Both the position numbers and the translations under genes were made by a program. A DNA stretch of 64,000 nucleotides from assembly GCF_900129705.1 (NCBI RefSeq), contig NZ_FQWO01000004.1, positions 62,001 through 126,000 of the forward strand, written 5' to 3'. The notes under the pieces were generated by a model. That model did not search any database, was not told the DNA's origin, and saw only the letters and a program-made list of their open reading frames with translations. Below, in pieces: positions 8,072 to 17,766 of the stretch. Positions within the stretch are counted from its first letter, which is position 1. Every line of letters begins with the position of its first letter. The stretch comes from Flavobacterium granuli (GTDB lineage Bacteria > Bacteroidota > Bacteroidia > Flavobacteriales > Flavobacteriaceae).

Positions 8072-11000
8072 TTATTCTTTTTCACGACCAAAACGCTCAA
8101 ACATATCTGTATAAGTGTTGAATGTTTTTCTGCTTTCGTTGTAGAAAGTAAGGTCGTTATTTTCTTTCATTACTTGTAGCAGTCCTCTGTAACGTTCGAT
8201 ATCAGTTATGATGTCATAGGCTACACCTGTTTGTTCAGATGCCTTTAATTTGCCGTAGTAATTAAGGTTTTCTTTGTATTTGTTGATCAATTTTTTCAAA
8301 AGATCCTGTGCTTTTGCTTTTTCGCCAATTTTATAATAGCCAGCTGCAAAAGGATCAAGTAAAGAATAGTAGCCATATTTGTCAAGAGGCATTTTGGTCA
8401 TGGCTAAGTCAATTATTTTTCTGGCTTTGTCATTTTGACCTTCAGCGATTAACTGATTCATCAATCGAGATAGGTTGCTTCTGTATGTGATACTTTCTCT
8501 TCTGGTTTCCGGATCATGATATATTTTATCACTATCACTATTTCCCCAATCCCATTTCATGACGATGTTGTACATTTTTTCAGAGTCAATTTGTCCCATT
8601 TCTAGTGGGCTTCCGTCTTTAGGAATAGTGTTTTTTACCGGAATTAATCTGTAAACCATTCCGTCCAATTGAAGATAGTTTTTCATCCAAAGATAGTCTT
8701 CGTCATCAAAAGCGCCTGGGCTGAAATAAATAGGTCTTTTCCAGTTATTATTGGCAATGACATCGAGCATCATTAATCTATTTTTGTACAACGCTTTTCC
8801 TTTGATATCTATATCTATGTAGGGAACTATAGAATCATGATACTTTTCGGCAACCACCTTGTTTTTGATGATGTTGTTTCTGTCAACCGGAATCCTGATT
8901 TTATTCGTTGGATAAAAATGAATCGTTTGTCCATTTTGCATTTCAACAGTAGATTTAGGATTTTTGATAAAGCTCAAAAGGTCTTTTATATCCCATCTGT
9001 TTTCTATTTTTGGAATATGCGCAACATAGTCTAGTTTATCTCCTACATATTGGTCGTGGGTAAAGGAGATTGGTAGAGGGTCTGATTCATAGGTTTTGGC
9101 TTTCATTTGGTCAATGTACCAATCAGTCATGAAAAGACTCGTGTTGACAATCCTTACATCGGTTCTGACTTTTTCAATTTCTTGGGCATACCATAGCGGA
9201 AAGGTGTCGTTATCGCCTATGGTAAATAGTATGGCGTTAGGTTCGCATGAATTAAGGTAAGCCTTTGCCATTGCTGTTGCTGTATATTTTCCAGAGCGGT
9301 CATGGTCATCCCAGTTTTGTGAAGCCATCAGTACTGGAGCTGCCAATAAACTTGCTGCAATAATAACAGGCCCTGCTATTTTAGGCGCTAAATATTTCTT
9401 GGCGCTATCGTATAAGGCATAAACTCCAAATCCTACCCATATTGCAAAAACATAGAAAGATCCTACTAAGGCGTAATCACGTTCTCTAGGTTCAAAAGGC
9501 CTTTCGTTTAGATAGATTTTTAAGGCAATTCCCATAAAAAGGAACAGCACCAGTAAAACGTAGAAGCTTTTTCGATCTTTGCTAGCGTGGTACATTAGGC
9601 CAATTAGTCCTAAAAGGAAAGGTAGGAAGTAATAGGTGTTGCGTCCTTTGTTGTTTAATACGTCCGAAGGCAGGTTGTCTTGTGAGCCTAAATGAAGTTC
9701 GTCCATGAACTTGATGCCGCTCATCCAGTTCCCGTCAAGATAATCGTATCTTCCTTGTACATCATTTTGCCTCCCTACAAAGTTCCACATCAAATACCTC
9801 CAGTACATGTATCCAAATTGGTATTCAAACATGAAGCTTAGGTTGTCTGCGGTTGTAGGTTTTTGAATGATTAAATAATCACCATAACTTTTAAGAAATT
9901 TTACATAGCCGTCGTTGTCAATTTGTTTTTGAGCATAAGCCTGTCTGAATTCGCTAACTATTTTTTCAATCTCGTGCTTAAGTTGGGCTACAGCTTTGTT
10001 GTAATCCTCTTCGCTAAGTTGACTTGCATCAATTCCGTATTGTGCTAAATCTTCTTCATAAGGATAATTAGGATTTAGGGTGAATTGCGGAGGATTGGTG
10101 AAATTCATATAGTTTACAATGTGATCAGAACTCCACATCCTAGGTAAGAAAGTCTTCTGATTATCGTCACTATTTTGTTCAGCATTTTTGAAATTATTTA
10201 CAATTTCGTATTTTTTTGTTTTATAGTTTCTTTCGTAATTAGGTGCTTTGTCTAAATAGGGTTTGTTTTTGTCTAATCCTGCAAAAGTTTCCGTGTATTG
10301 CGGGCCGTAGAACAATGGATTTGAACCGTATTGCTCTCTATTGTAATAGGCTAAAACTTCACGTGCGTCTGAAGGTTTATTTTCGTTAATGTTTACATTA
10401 GCATTAGCTCTGATAGGAAGCATTGTCCATGTTGAAAATCCAATTAGAACAAAAAGAATACATAATATTAAGGTGTTGTAAGTAACTAAGCCTTTATTTT
10501 GAGTGTATTTTAGTCCAAAATAAAATAGGGCAATAAGAAGGATGGTAACAAAAATGGTTCCGGAGTTAAAAGGCATTCCCAGCGCATTAACAGTAAATAC
10601 TTCTGTTTCGGCAAAAAAGGCCATGGTTAACGGTAGCAGTAATTTAAAAATGAAAAGTAGAATCGAAATTACGACGATATTGGCAATAATGAAATTTTTG
10701 ACTGTAACGGTTTTGTAGTTTTTGAAAAAGTACAATAAACCAATGGAAGGAATCGTTAAAAGCGCCATAAAGTGCACGCCAAAAGTTAATCCTATAACAA
10801 GCGATATAAGAAGTAGCCATTTGTTCCCTCTGGGAGTGTCCATGTCTTGCTCCCAGCGTAATCCAAGCCAAAATAGTAAGGCAATAAATAAAGAAGCCAT
10901 GGCATAAACCTCAGCTTCTACCGCATTGTACCAAAAACTGTCTGAATAGGTATAGGCGAGCGATCCTACAAAGGAACTTCCTAGAATAACTATAGCATCG

Positions 11001-11365
11001 TTTTTGCTTAGTTTTTGTTCTGGTTGTGAAGCATTGGATGCTGTGATGAGTTTTTTCAAGATCATCGAGGAAGACCAAAACATAAATAATATAGTAAAGG
11101 CACTTGAGAATACAGACATCATGTTAACCATTAAAGCAATATGTTGGTCTGAAGCGGCAAACATGGCAAAAAAGGCACCAATCATTTGGAATAAAGGAGC
11201 TCCCGGTGGGTGTCCTACTTCAAGTTTTGCTGCGGTAGCAATGTATTCTCCACAGTCCCAAAAGCTCATTGTGGGTTCTACGGTGAGTGTGTAAGTTATT
11301 AATGCGATTCCAAATGTAAACCAACCTATGATCGTGTTCCACTTATTGAAATTGAATGCTGCCAT
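8072..11365 (-). CDS. DUF2723 family multispanning membrane protein, putative glycosyltransferase
   Basis: 1097 residues. The N-terminus has the DUF2723 signature (TVEPTMSFWDCGEYIATAAKLEVGHPPGAP within residues 28-57), with the acidic residues of the first extracytoplasmic loop expected in GT-C type transferases. About ten or more hydrophobic helices follow, for example LLLISLVIGLTFGVHFMALL and FIIANIVVISILLFIFKLLL. The C-terminal half is a large soluble region with a metal-dependent look (FTIGDNDTFPLWYAQE) and helical repeats near the end. The family is related to eukaryotic TMEM260, a protein O-mannosyltransferase, so a role in O-glycosylation of secreted proteins is a family-based inference. 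It stands alone with its own terminator. Confidence 0.8.
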   Translation of the reverse strand: MAAFNFNKWNTIIGWFTFGIALITYTLTVEPTMSFWDCGEYIATAAKLEVGHPPGAPLFQMIGAFFAMFAASDQHIALMVNMMSVFSSAFTILFMFWSSSMILKKLITASNASQPEQKLSKNDAIVILGSSFVGSLAYTYSDSFWYNAVEAEVYAMASLFIALLFWLGLRWEQDMDTPRGNKWLLLISLVIGLTFGVHFMALLTIPSIGLLYFFKNYKTVTVKNFIIANIVVISILLFIFKLLLPLTMAFFAETEVFTVNALGMPFNSGTIFVTILLIALFYFGLKYTQNKGLVTYNTLILCILFVLIGFSTWTMLPIRANANVNINENKPSDAREVLAYYNREQYGSNPLFYGPQYTETFAGLDKNKPYLDKAPNYERNYKTKKYEIVNNFKNAEQNSDDNQKTFLPRMWSSDHIVNYMNFTNPPQFTLNPNYPYEEDLAQYGIDASQLSEEDYNKAVAQLKHEIEKIVSEFRQAYAQKQIDNDGYVKFLKSYGDYLIIQKPTTADNLSFMFEYQFGYMYWRYLMWNFVGRQNDVQGRYDYLDGNWMSGIKFMDELHLGSQDNLPSDVLNNKGRNTYYFLPFLLGLIGLMYHASKDRKSFYVLLVLFLFMGIALKIYLNERPFEPRERDYALVGSFYVFAIWVGFGVYALYDSAKKYLAPKIAGPVIIAASLLAAPVLMASQNWDDHDRSGKYTATAMAKAYLNSCEPNAILFTIGDNDTFPLWYAQEIEKVRTDVRIVNTSLFMTDWYIDQMKAKTYESDPLPISFTHDQYVGDKLDYVAHIPKIENRWDIKDLLSFIKNPKSTVEMQNGQTIHFYPTNKIRIPVDRNNIIKNKVVAEKYHDSIVPYIDIDIKGKALYKNRLMMLDVIANNNWKRPIYFSPGAFDDEDYLWMKNYLQLDGMVYRLIPVKNTIPKDGSPLEMGQIDSEKMYNIVMKWDWGNSDSDKIYHDPETRRESITYRSNLSRLMNQLIAEGQNDKARKIIDLAMTKMPLDKYGYYSLLDPFAAGYYKIGEKAKAQDLLKKLINKYKENLNYYGKLKASEQTGVAYDIITDIERYRGLLQVMKENNDLTFYNESRKTFNTYTDMFERFGREKE

Positions 11366-11557
11366 ATTTACGTGTTAAATTTTAGTTTTTTTGCAAGATA
11401 CAAAGAAAATGTTTTTTTGTTTAATGCCCGAGGTATTAACAAAATTTTTGTAAATCCGGTTCGAAATGTTAATTATTTGGTTGTCAGTGGATTTTGTAAA
11501 GTAATTTTGAGAATTGAAATTTTATTGAAAATTTTTTTGATAAAAATGTTCTAAAAG

Positions 11558-11588
11558 TTTGCGCAAACTAAAATTTGTATTAAATTTG
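11558..11588 (+). promoter_or_regulatory. promoter of tRNA-Gln
   Basis: TTTG (11558-11561), 19-nt spacer, TAAATTTG (11581-11588): a full Bacteroidota consensus. The start near 11595 leaves a leader of about 35 nt before the mature tRNA 5' end. The rest of the 264-nt gap from 11366 shows no other feature. Confidence 0.75.
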
Positions 11589-11629
11589 CACTCGCTAAGC
11601 AGAACAATAGATGCTAAGCTGAAGAATAC

Positions 11630-11700
11630 TGGTCTATGGTGTAATGGTAACACAACTGTTTTTGGTGCAGTCTTTCAAGGTTCGAGTCCTTGTAGACCAA
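11630..11700 (+). tRNA. tRNA-Gln (anticodon UUG)
   Basis: 71 nt fold into a full cloverleaf. The acceptor stem TGGTCTA (11630-11636) pairs with TAGACCA (11693-11699), with discriminator A at 11700. The D arm is GTGT/ACAC; the anticodon stem is ACTGT/GCAGT with loop TTTTGGT, giving anticodon TTG (reads CAA and CAG); the T arm is CAAGG/CCTTG around TTCGAGT. The U1-A72 pair and UUG anticodon identify glutamine. CCA is not encoded. It has its own promoter upstream and an intrinsic terminator 8 nt downstream, so it is a monocistronic tRNA gene. Confidence 0.95.
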
Positions 11701-11707
11701 CAAAAAA

Positions 11708-11734
11708 GCCTCTCAGATTTGAGAGGCTTTTTTT
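11708..11734 (+). terminator. terminator of tRNA-Gln
   Basis: Stem GCCTCTC/GAGAGGC (11708-11714 with 11721-11727) followed by seven T. It begins 8 nt after the tRNA. Confidence 0.9.
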
Positions 11735-11769
11735 ATGGCCTAAAGTTTGGGTTTTTGTTCTTGATCCTT

Positions 11770-12594
11770 TTATATCTTGAAAGTGATAACCGGTTTAGCG
11801 GCATGATTTACTAAGTCTTCGCTTATGCTTCCTGTGAAAAAATGTGCCATTCCTGTCCTGCCGTGGGTGCATAATCCGATTAAGTCAGCATCTATTTTAT
11901 TCGAGAAGTTGATGATTCCTTTTTCAATATTGACATCGTTGTAGATGTGAGTGGTGTAGTTTTTAAGGTCAAAATCAGCGATGAAATCACTTATTATTTT
12001 TTCAGAAAGCGCTGTTGTTTTGAAGCTGTTAGGTGTGCAGATCATGGTAAGATGCAGTTTTGCGTCAAATAGGGTAGCGAATTCAAGCATTTTTTTGAAT
12101 GGTTTTTTTGTTTCTTTTGAAAAATCGGAGGCGAATACAAAATTCTCGGCTTTTAATTCGGTTGTATTTTTTTTAATGACCAATACTGGAGCGTCAGAAA
12201 GGCGTACTACTTTTTCGGTATTGGATCCTATAAGGATTTCTTCGATGCCGGAAACGCCATGTGATCCCATGACGATTAAATCAATTTTGTTTTTTATACT
12301 AAAAGATAGTATTCCTTCGTGAGCCCTTTCGAAGTTTAGTTGTTCGGTTATTTGAATGTCTTTTAGGAATTCTTTTTCCTTGGTCTTTTGGAGTGTTTCT
12401 TTTGCTTTTTGAATGAATAGCATTGTTTCTGGTATGCCGGTGGCGCCAGTAATAGCGTCGTTCATTTGACTAGGAACTTCAATCATGTGGAGAAGGAATA
12501 TTTCCGAATTGCTTTTTTTTGCAATTTGGGCGGCTATTTTCAAAGCGCTTTCGGCATGTGATGAAAAGTCAGTTGGAACAAGAATTCGTTTCAT
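11770..12594 (-). CDS. tandem universal stress protein (two UspA domains)
   Basis: 274 residues made of two UspA domains (about 1-145 and 146-274). Each starts with an ILVPTDFS- or FVFASDFS-type strand and ends with the nucleotide-binding signature G-x2-G-x9-G-S/T: GSHGVSGIEEILIGSN in the first, THGRTGMAHFFTGSIS in the second. Both copies look able to bind ATP. Tandem Usps respond to starvation or other stress, but the output is rarely known. It is transcribed convergently with tRNA-Gln and has no partner gene nearby. Confidence 0.9.
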   Translation of the reverse strand: MKRILVPTDFSSHAESALKIAAQIAKKSNSEIFLLHMIEVPSQMNDAITGATGIPETMLFIQKAKETLQKTKEKEFLKDIQITEQLNFERAHEGILSFSIKNKIDLIVMGSHGVSGIEEILIGSNTEKVVRLSDAPVLVIKKNTTELKAENFVFASDFSKETKKPFKKMLEFATLFDAKLHLTMICTPNSFKTTALSEKIISDFIADFDLKNYTTHIYNDVNIEKGIINFSNKIDADLIGLCTHGRTGMAHFFTGSISEDLVNHAAKPVITFKI

Positions 12595-12699
12595 GGTTGG
12601 AAGGGTTAGGGTATGGGAAAAATCTTTATTTTTATACTTCCATAAAGATAAGAAATATTTTAAGAGTGATCAATTATTTAGGTTTATAAAAAAAAACAC

Positions 12700-12707
12700 T
12701 ATATTTG
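12700..12707 (+). promoter_or_regulatory. -7 element of the rimP-nusA-infB operon
   Basis: TATATTTG matches TAnnTTTG. The start point would be near 12714, giving a leader of about 56 nt that contains the hairpin at 12736-12761. No TTG is well placed for -33. Confidence 0.6.
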
Positions 12708-12735
12708 CACCGTTATTTATTAAAATCTAGATAAT

Positions 12736-12761
12736 GAGGGGACTAAATGTCCCCTCTTTTT
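12736..12761 (+). promoter_or_regulatory. terminator-like hairpin in the rimP leader (candidate attenuator)
   Basis: GAGGGGAC (12736-12743), loop TAAAT, GTCCCCTC (12749-12756) make a perfect 8-bp GC-rich stem followed at once by five T (12757-12761). It lies between the -7 element and the rimP ATG at 12770. It looks like an intrinsic terminator placed in a 5' leader. Since NusA, encoded in this operon, modulates pausing and termination, feedback attenuation is a natural inference. Confidence 0.55.
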
Positions 12762-12769
12762 ATAAAATT

Positions 12770-13234
12770 ATGGTATTTAAAGAAAAAGTAAATAAATTAT
12801 TGTCGGAAGCGCTATCAGAAAGGCCATCGCTTTTTTTGATTGACGTAACTATTACGGATGCTTTTAAGGTTATTGTGACCTTAGACGATGATAATGGTGT
12901 GGTTTTGCAGGATTGTATTGATGTTAGTCGTGCAATAGAGAGTAATTTAGATAGAGAAGAACAGGATTTTTCTCTGGAAGTGGCTTCAGTGGGAGTAGGG
13001 TCGCCATTGAAAATTGTTCGTCAGTATAAGAAAAATATTGGTAGAACGTTGATTGTGACTACAAATACTGAAAAAATTGAAGCTGAATTGGTTGATGCTA
13101 ACGAAGATTTCATAATTTTGTCTTGGAAGGCGAGAGAACCTAAAAAAGTAGGAAAAGGAAAAGAAACAGTACAGAAGGAGCAACAGATACCTTATACAGA
13201 AATTAAAGAGGCAATTGTTACAGTAACATTTTAA
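12770..13234 (+). CDS. rimP: ribosome maturation factor RimP
   Basis: 154 residues, usual RimP size. It is an early 30S assembly factor. Visible features include the N-terminal alpha/beta domain ([53 protein letters not shown]) and a C-terminal Sm-like barrel starting at [10 protein letters not shown]. The ATG at 12770 gives [15 protein letters not shown], as expected for flavobacterial RimP. An in-frame ATG at 12734 would add 12 residues encoded by the leader hairpin and is unlikely to be used. First gene of rimP-nusA-infB, the classic bacterial order. Confidence 0.93.
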   Translation: MVFKEKVNKLLSEALSERPSLFLIDVTITDAFKVIVTLDDDNGVVLQDCIDVSRAIESNLDREEQDFSLEVASVGVGSPLKIVRQYKKNIGRTLIVTTNTEKIEAELVDANEDFIILSWKAREPKKVGKGKETVQKEQQIPYTEIKEAIVTVTF

Positions 13235-13247
13235 TTAAAGAATTCGC

Positions 13248-14501
13248 ATGGAAAATTTAGCATTAATCGATTCATTCTCGGAGTTTAAAGATGATAAACT
13301 TATTGATCGTGTAACGCTTATGGCAATTTTAGAAGATGTATTTAGAAATGCATTGAAGAAAAAATACGGTTCGGATGATAACTTCGATATCATCATCAAT
13401 CCCGATAAAGGGGATATGGAGATATGGAGAAGAAGGGTAATTGTTGCTGACGAAGATTTGGATTTTGAAAATGAAGAGATTACTTTAACTGAGGCTAGAA
13501 AAATTGAAGCGGATTTTGAAATTGGCGAAGAGGTTTCTGAAGAGGTGAAATTGATTGATTTAGGAAGAAGAGCTATCTTGGCTTTGCGTCAAAACTTGAT
13601 TTCTAAAATTCATGAACACGACAATACGAATCTTTACAAACAATTTAAAGATTTAATTGGAGAGATTTATACTGCCGAAGTACACCATGTACGTCCAAGA
13701 GTTGTAATTTTGGTCGATGATGAAGGAAACGAAATCGTATTGCCAAAAGAAAAGCAAATTCCATCTGACTTTTTCCGTAAAGGAGATAATGTCCGTGGAA
13801 TTATTGAAAGCGTTGAGTTGAAAGGAAATAAACCTCAAATTATTATGTCTAGAACTTCTGAGAAGTTTTTAGAAAAATTGTTTGAACAAGAGATTCCTGA
13901 AGTATTTGACGGCCTAATCATGGTGAAAAAAGTAGTAAGAATTCCAGGTGAAAAGGCAAAAGTAGCTGTAGATTCTTATGATGATCGTATTGATCCAGTG
14001 GGTGCTTGTGTGGGAATGAAAGGGTCTCGTATTCATGGTATTGTACGCGAGCTAGGAAATGAAAATATTGATGTTATTAACTATACTAATAACATACAGC
14101 TGTTTATTACAAGAGCATTAAGCCCTGCAAAAGTTTCTTCAATTAAAATTAATGAAGAAACAAAAAGAGCGGAAGTGTTTTTGAAATTGGAAGAGGTTTC
14201 TAAAGCAATTGGTAGAGGTGGTCATAATATTAAATTGGCTGGTTTATTGACAGGTTATGAGTTAGATGTCATCCGCGAGGGTGATGTAGCTGGTGCTACT
14301 GCTGATGAAGACGATGTTGAATTGACAGAGTTTTCAGATGAAATCGAAGACTGGGTTATTGAAGAATTTGCAAAAATTGGTTTGGATACAGCAAAAAGTA
14401 TTTTGAAGCAAGATGTAGAAGACTTAGTAAGAAGAACAGACCTAGAAGAGGAAACGATTCTAGATGTAATGAAAATATTGAAAGAAGAATTTGATAGTTA
14501 G
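13248..14501 (+). CDS. nusA: transcription termination/antitermination factor NusA
   Basis: 417 residues. The N-terminal RNA-polymerase-binding domain spans about 1-125. It is followed by an S1 domain (EIYTAEVHHVRPRVVILV) and KH1/KH2 domains with the GxxG loops GMKGSRIHGIVRELG and GRGGHNIKLAG. After KH2 comes only a short acidic tail of roughly 70 residues with one helical module, not the two acidic repeats of the 495-residue E. coli protein. NusA binds elongating polymerase, promotes pausing and hairpin formation, and serves antitermination. It begins 13 nt after rimP and is clearly in the same operon. Confidence 0.95.
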   Translation: MENLALIDSFSEFKDDKLIDRVTLMAILEDVFRNALKKKYGSDDNFDIIINPDKGDMEIWRRRVIVADEDLDFENEEITLTEARKIEADFEIGEEVSEEVKLIDLGRRAILALRQNLISKIHEHDNTNLYKQFKDLIGEIYTAEVHHVRPRVVILVDDEGNEIVLPKEKQIPSDFFRKGDNVRGIIESVELKGNKPQIIMSRTSEKFLEKLFEQEIPEVFDGLIMVKKVVRIPGEKAKVAVDSYDDRIDPVGACVGMKGSRIHGIVRELGNENIDVINYTNNIQLFITRALSPAKVSSIKINEETKRAEVFLKLEEVSKAIGRGGHNIKLAGLLTGYELDVIREGDVAGATADEDDVELTEFSDEIEDWVIEEFAKIGLDTAKSILKQDVEDLVRRTDLEEETILDVMKILKEEFDS

Positions 14502-14613
14502 TCAAGGGGTCTTCAACGATAAACGTGCCATTTTGCAATGAATTCTAATTCGATAGGTATCGATTTGGGAGCAAAGTGAGGAATAACAAAAAAGGTAATA
14601 ATAAAAAGGTTTT

Positions 14614-17502
14614 ATGTCTGAAGAGAGAATTATTAGAATAAACAAAGTTTTAAGGGAATTGAATATTTCTTTAGAAAGAGCTGTGGACTATCTGAAAGAT
14701 AAGGGAATTGCTATTGAAGCAAATCCAAACACAAAAATTTCTGATGATGTATACAATGTCTTGTGCGGTCAGTTTGCAGGTGACAGAGGGAAAAAAGAGG
14801 CTTCAAAAGAAGTAGGCGAAGAGAAGAGAAAAGAAAAAGAGGCTTTGCGTGTAGAGAGAGAAAAAGAGATTGAGGATAAACGCAAGCAGGATGAAGAACG
14901 ATTAAAACAGCAACAAGAAGTTATAAAAGCGAAAGCGGTTGTAACGGGTCCTGTTCAAGTTGGGAAAATTGATCTTAATCCAAAGAAAGCAGTTGTTACA
15001 CCAGCTCCAAAAGTTGTCGCTGAAAATATTGAAGTTCCAAAAACTGAGATTGTCGCTGAAAAACCTGTTCAAAAAGAACAAGCTGCTCCTGAAAAACCTG
15101 TTTCAGACGTAAAAGAGATAAAACCTGTTGTTGAGATAAAAGAGCCTGCAAAAGAAGCTGTAAAAGAGGTTCAGAAAGAGGTTGTTGCTAAAGAGTCAAA
15201 AGTAGTAGTTCCGGAAACAAAAGCCGCTCCGAAATCGGATGAAGCTCCTGTTGAAGAGGCGATCACGACTCAGTATCAAAAATTATCGGGTGCTAAGTTG
15301 ACTGGGCAAACTATTGACTTGTCTCAGTTTAACAAACCAAAAAAGAAAAAAGAAGAGCCGAAAATCACTCCAAATAAACCGGGTGCGCCTGGAGCTGCCG
15401 GAGCGGCAAATAAAAATAAACGCAAAAGAATCGCACCTAAGCCAGGTACGCCAAGACCTCCTGGGGTTCCTGGTGCACCAAATCCTAATAAGATTACACC
15501 CAATACTGGTGGTGGCGGTTTTAGTGCTAACAGAAGTTCTAGACCTGGTTTCGTAAAAGGAAACAGACCTGCAATTGTAGCTAAAGTAGAGCCTACCGAA
15601 GAAGAAGTTAAAAATCAAATTCGTGAGACTTTAGAGAAGCTTCAAGGTAAAAAAGGAGGAAAATCTAAAGCAGCAAAATACAGAAGAGATAAAAGAGATA
15701 CACACCGTCAAAAATCGGATGAAGAGCAAAGAGCGATAGAAGAAGGAAGTAAAACAATTAAGGTTACTGAGTTCGTTACTGTTGGTGAAATTGCTATAAT
15801 GATGGATGTGCCAATTACAAAAGTAATTGGAACATGTATGTCTCTTGGAATTATGGTTACCCAAAATCAGCGTCTTGATGCGGAAACATTAACGATTGTA
15901 GCGGATGAATTTGGTTACGAAGTTGAGTTTATTACTGTTGATATTGAAGAAGCAATTCAAGTAGTTGAAGATAAAGAAGAAGACTTAGTTTTCAGAGCGC
16001 CTATTGTTACTGTAATGGGGCACGTGGATCACGGTAAAACATCTTTGCTGGATTATATTCGTAAAGAAAATGTTATCGCAGGTGAGTCGGGTGGAATTAC
16101 ACAGCATATCGGTGCTTATGGAGTAACTTTGGATAATGGACAAAAAATAGCATTCCTTGATACACCAGGTCACGAGGCGTTTACCGCGATGCGTGCACGT
16201 GGTGCTCAAGTTACAGATATTGCAATTATTGTAATTGCTGCGGATGATGATATTATGCCGCAAACTAAAGAAGCAATCAGTCATGCTCAAGCTGCTGGTG
16301 TGCCAATTATATTTGCAATCAATAAAGTGGATAAGCCAAATGCTAATCCAGAAAAAATTAAAGAGAAATTAGCAGGTATGAATTTACTTGTTGAGGACTG
16401 GGGAGGAAAATACCAATCACAAGATATCTCTGCAAAAATAGGTACAGGTGTTAAGGAATTATTAGAAAAAGTATTGCTAGAAGCCGAAGTATTAGATTTA
16501 AAAGCGAATCCAAATAAAGCGGCTCAAGGTACTGTTGTTGAAGCCTTTTTAGATAAAGGGAAAGGATATGTTTCGACTATATTAGTACAACATGGTACGC
16601 TTAAAGTGGGAGATTATATGTTAGCAGGTAAGCATCATGGTAAGGTTAAAGCCATGCATGATGAAAGAGGGAATATTGTTACTCAAGCCGGCCCTTCGAC
16701 CCCAGTATCTGTTTTAGGTTTGGATGGTGCAGCAACTGCTGGAGATAAGTTCAATATTTTTGAAGACGAAAAAGAAGCAAAACAAATTGCTGCCAAACGT
16801 TCTCAGTTGATGCGTGAGCAATCAGTGCGTACACAAAGACATATCACATTGGATGAAATTGGACGTAGAATTGCATTGGGTCAATTTAAAGAATTGAATG
16901 TAATTCTTAAAGGGGATGTTGATGGTTCTGTGGAAGCCTTATCTGATTCGTTCTCTAAATTGTCGACTGAGGAAATTCAAATTAATATCATTCATAAAGG
17001 TGTTGGAGCAATTACGGAGACTGACGTTATGTTGGCTTCTGCCTCTGATGCAATTATTATCGGATTTAATGTTCGTCCTGCTGGAAATGCAAGACAGCTT
17101 GCTGACAAGGAAGAAATCGATATCCGTTATTACTCAATTATCTATGCAGCAATCGATGACTTGAAAGATGCAATGGAAGGAATGCTTGCTCCTGAGATGA
17201 AAGAGGAAGTTCTTGGAACTGCTGAAATCAGAGAGATATTCAAAATCTCTAAAGTAGGTTCAATTGCTGGATGTATGGTTATGGATGGTAAAATTGCCAG
17301 AAATGCTAAGATTAGAATTATCAGAGATGGTGTTGTGGTTCATGAAGGAGAGTTACTGGCTCTGAAACGTTTCAAAGATGATGTGAAAGAAGTTGCAAAA
17401 GGATACGATTGTGGTATTCAAATTAAAAACTTCAACGACATCGAAGAAAGGGATGTTATTGAAGCTTATCATGAAGTAGCAATCAAAAAGAAGTTGAAAT
17501 AG
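14614..17502 (+). CDS. infB: translation initiation factor IF-2
   Basis: 962 residues. An IF2 N-terminal module occupies residues 1-50 (RINKVLRELNISLERAVDYL). A long low-complexity linker rich in Lys, Glu, Ala, Val and Pro then runs to about 370, with a Pro/Gly-rich stretch near 250-300. A second IF2-N module follows (VTEFVTVGEIAIMMDVP). The GTPase domain has GHVDHGKTSLL (G1), DTPGHEAF (G3), NKVDKPNANP (G4) and SAKIGTG (G5). Domains II to IV complete the protein and bind fMet-tRNA. It lies 112 nt after nusA, a gap with no obvious promoter, and a strong terminator follows. Confidence 0.96.
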   Translation: MSEERIIRINKVLRELNISLERAVDYLKDKGIAIEANPNTKISDDVYNVLCGQFAGDRGKKEASKEVGEEKRKEKEALRVEREKEIEDKRKQDEERLKQQQEVIKAKAVVTGPVQVGKIDLNPKKAVVTPAPKVVAENIEVPKTEIVAEKPVQKEQAAPEKPVSDVKEIKPVVEIKEPAKEAVKEVQKEVVAKESKVVVPETKAAPKSDEAPVEEAITTQYQKLSGAKLTGQTIDLSQFNKPKKKKEEPKITPNKPGAPGAAGAANKNKRKRIAPKPGTPRPPGVPGAPNPNKITPNTGGGGFSANRSSRPGFVKGNRPAIVAKVEPTEEEVKNQIRETLEKLQGKKGGKSKAAKYRRDKRDTHRQKSDEEQRAIEEGSKTIKVTEFVTVGEIAIMMDVPITKVIGTCMSLGIMVTQNQRLDAETLTIVADEFGYEVEFITVDIEEAIQVVEDKEEDLVFRAPIVTVMGHVDHGKTSLLDYIRKENVIAGESGGITQHIGAYGVTLDNGQKIAFLDTPGHEAFTAMRARGAQVTDIAIIVIAADDDIMPQTKEAISHAQAAGVPIIFAINKVDKPNANPEKIKEKLAGMNLLVEDWGGKYQSQDISAKIGTGVKELLEKVLLEAEVLDLKANPNKAAQGTVVEAFLDKGKGYVSTILVQHGTLKVGDYMLAGKHHGKVKAMHDERGNIVTQAGPSTPVSVLGLDGAATAGDKFNIFEDEKEAKQIAAKRSQLMREQSVRTQRHITLDEIGRRIALGQFKELNVILKGDVDGSVEALSDSFSKLSTEEIQINIIHKGVGAITETDVMLASASDAIIIGFNVRPAGNARQLADKEEIDIRYYSIIYAAIDDLKDAMEGMLAPEMKEEVLGTAEIREIFKISKVGSIAGCMVMDGKIARNAKIRIIRDGVVVHEGELLALKRFKDDVKEVAKGYDCGIQIKNFNDIEERDVIEAYHEVAIKKKLK

Positions 17503-17520
17503 AATTTCTATTTATAATAA

Positions 17521-17549
17521 AAAAAATCCCGATTCGTCGGGATTTTTTT
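17521..17549 (+). terminator. terminator of rimP-nusA-infB
   Basis: Stem AAAATCCCGA/TCGGGATTTT around a TTCG tetraloop, with T to 17549. It lies 18 nt after the infB stop. From here to the next hairpin at 17708 I see no gene or structured RNA. Confidence 0.92.
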
Positions 17550-17707
17550 ATTGTATTATGGTTTTAATTTAGAAGCGAGATCCAGAGAGTTGAAAAAGTC
17601 TTTTTTAGAGATGGATAAATAAAATGATATTGTAGCTGTGTTTCGGTCAAGGTAAAACAAAGTCGCTTCTTGTGTTATTGTTTTAAGCCTTTTAGGTAAG
17701 TTGTATT

Positions 17708-17749
17708 AAACAAAGAAACCATTCAGTCAACTGAATGGTTTCTTTGTTT
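17708..17749. terminator. perfect 20-bp inverted repeat, likely bidirectional terminator
   Basis: 17708-17727 is the exact reverse complement of 17730-17749, with two bases between. Both outer ends read TTTCTTTGTTT on the outgoing strand. It lies 17 nt after the stop of the minus-strand SPOR gene and is its likely terminator, backing up the infB terminator from the other side. Confidence 0.75.
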
Positions 17750-17766
17750 AATGATGGGCTAAATTG

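Noticed and set aside
11559..11780. Open frame spanning the tRNA-Gln gene and its terminator
   Set aside because: It contains a complete cloverleaf and an intrinsic terminator; no protein is expected.
12734..12769. 12-residue N-terminal extension of RimP
   Set aside because: These codons form the GC-rich leader hairpin, and the family start is at 12770.
17544..17766. A small RNA gene between infB and the SPOR gene
   Set aside because: The only structure is the 20-bp inverted repeat that serves as a terminator; no promoter-like sequence precedes it on either strand.
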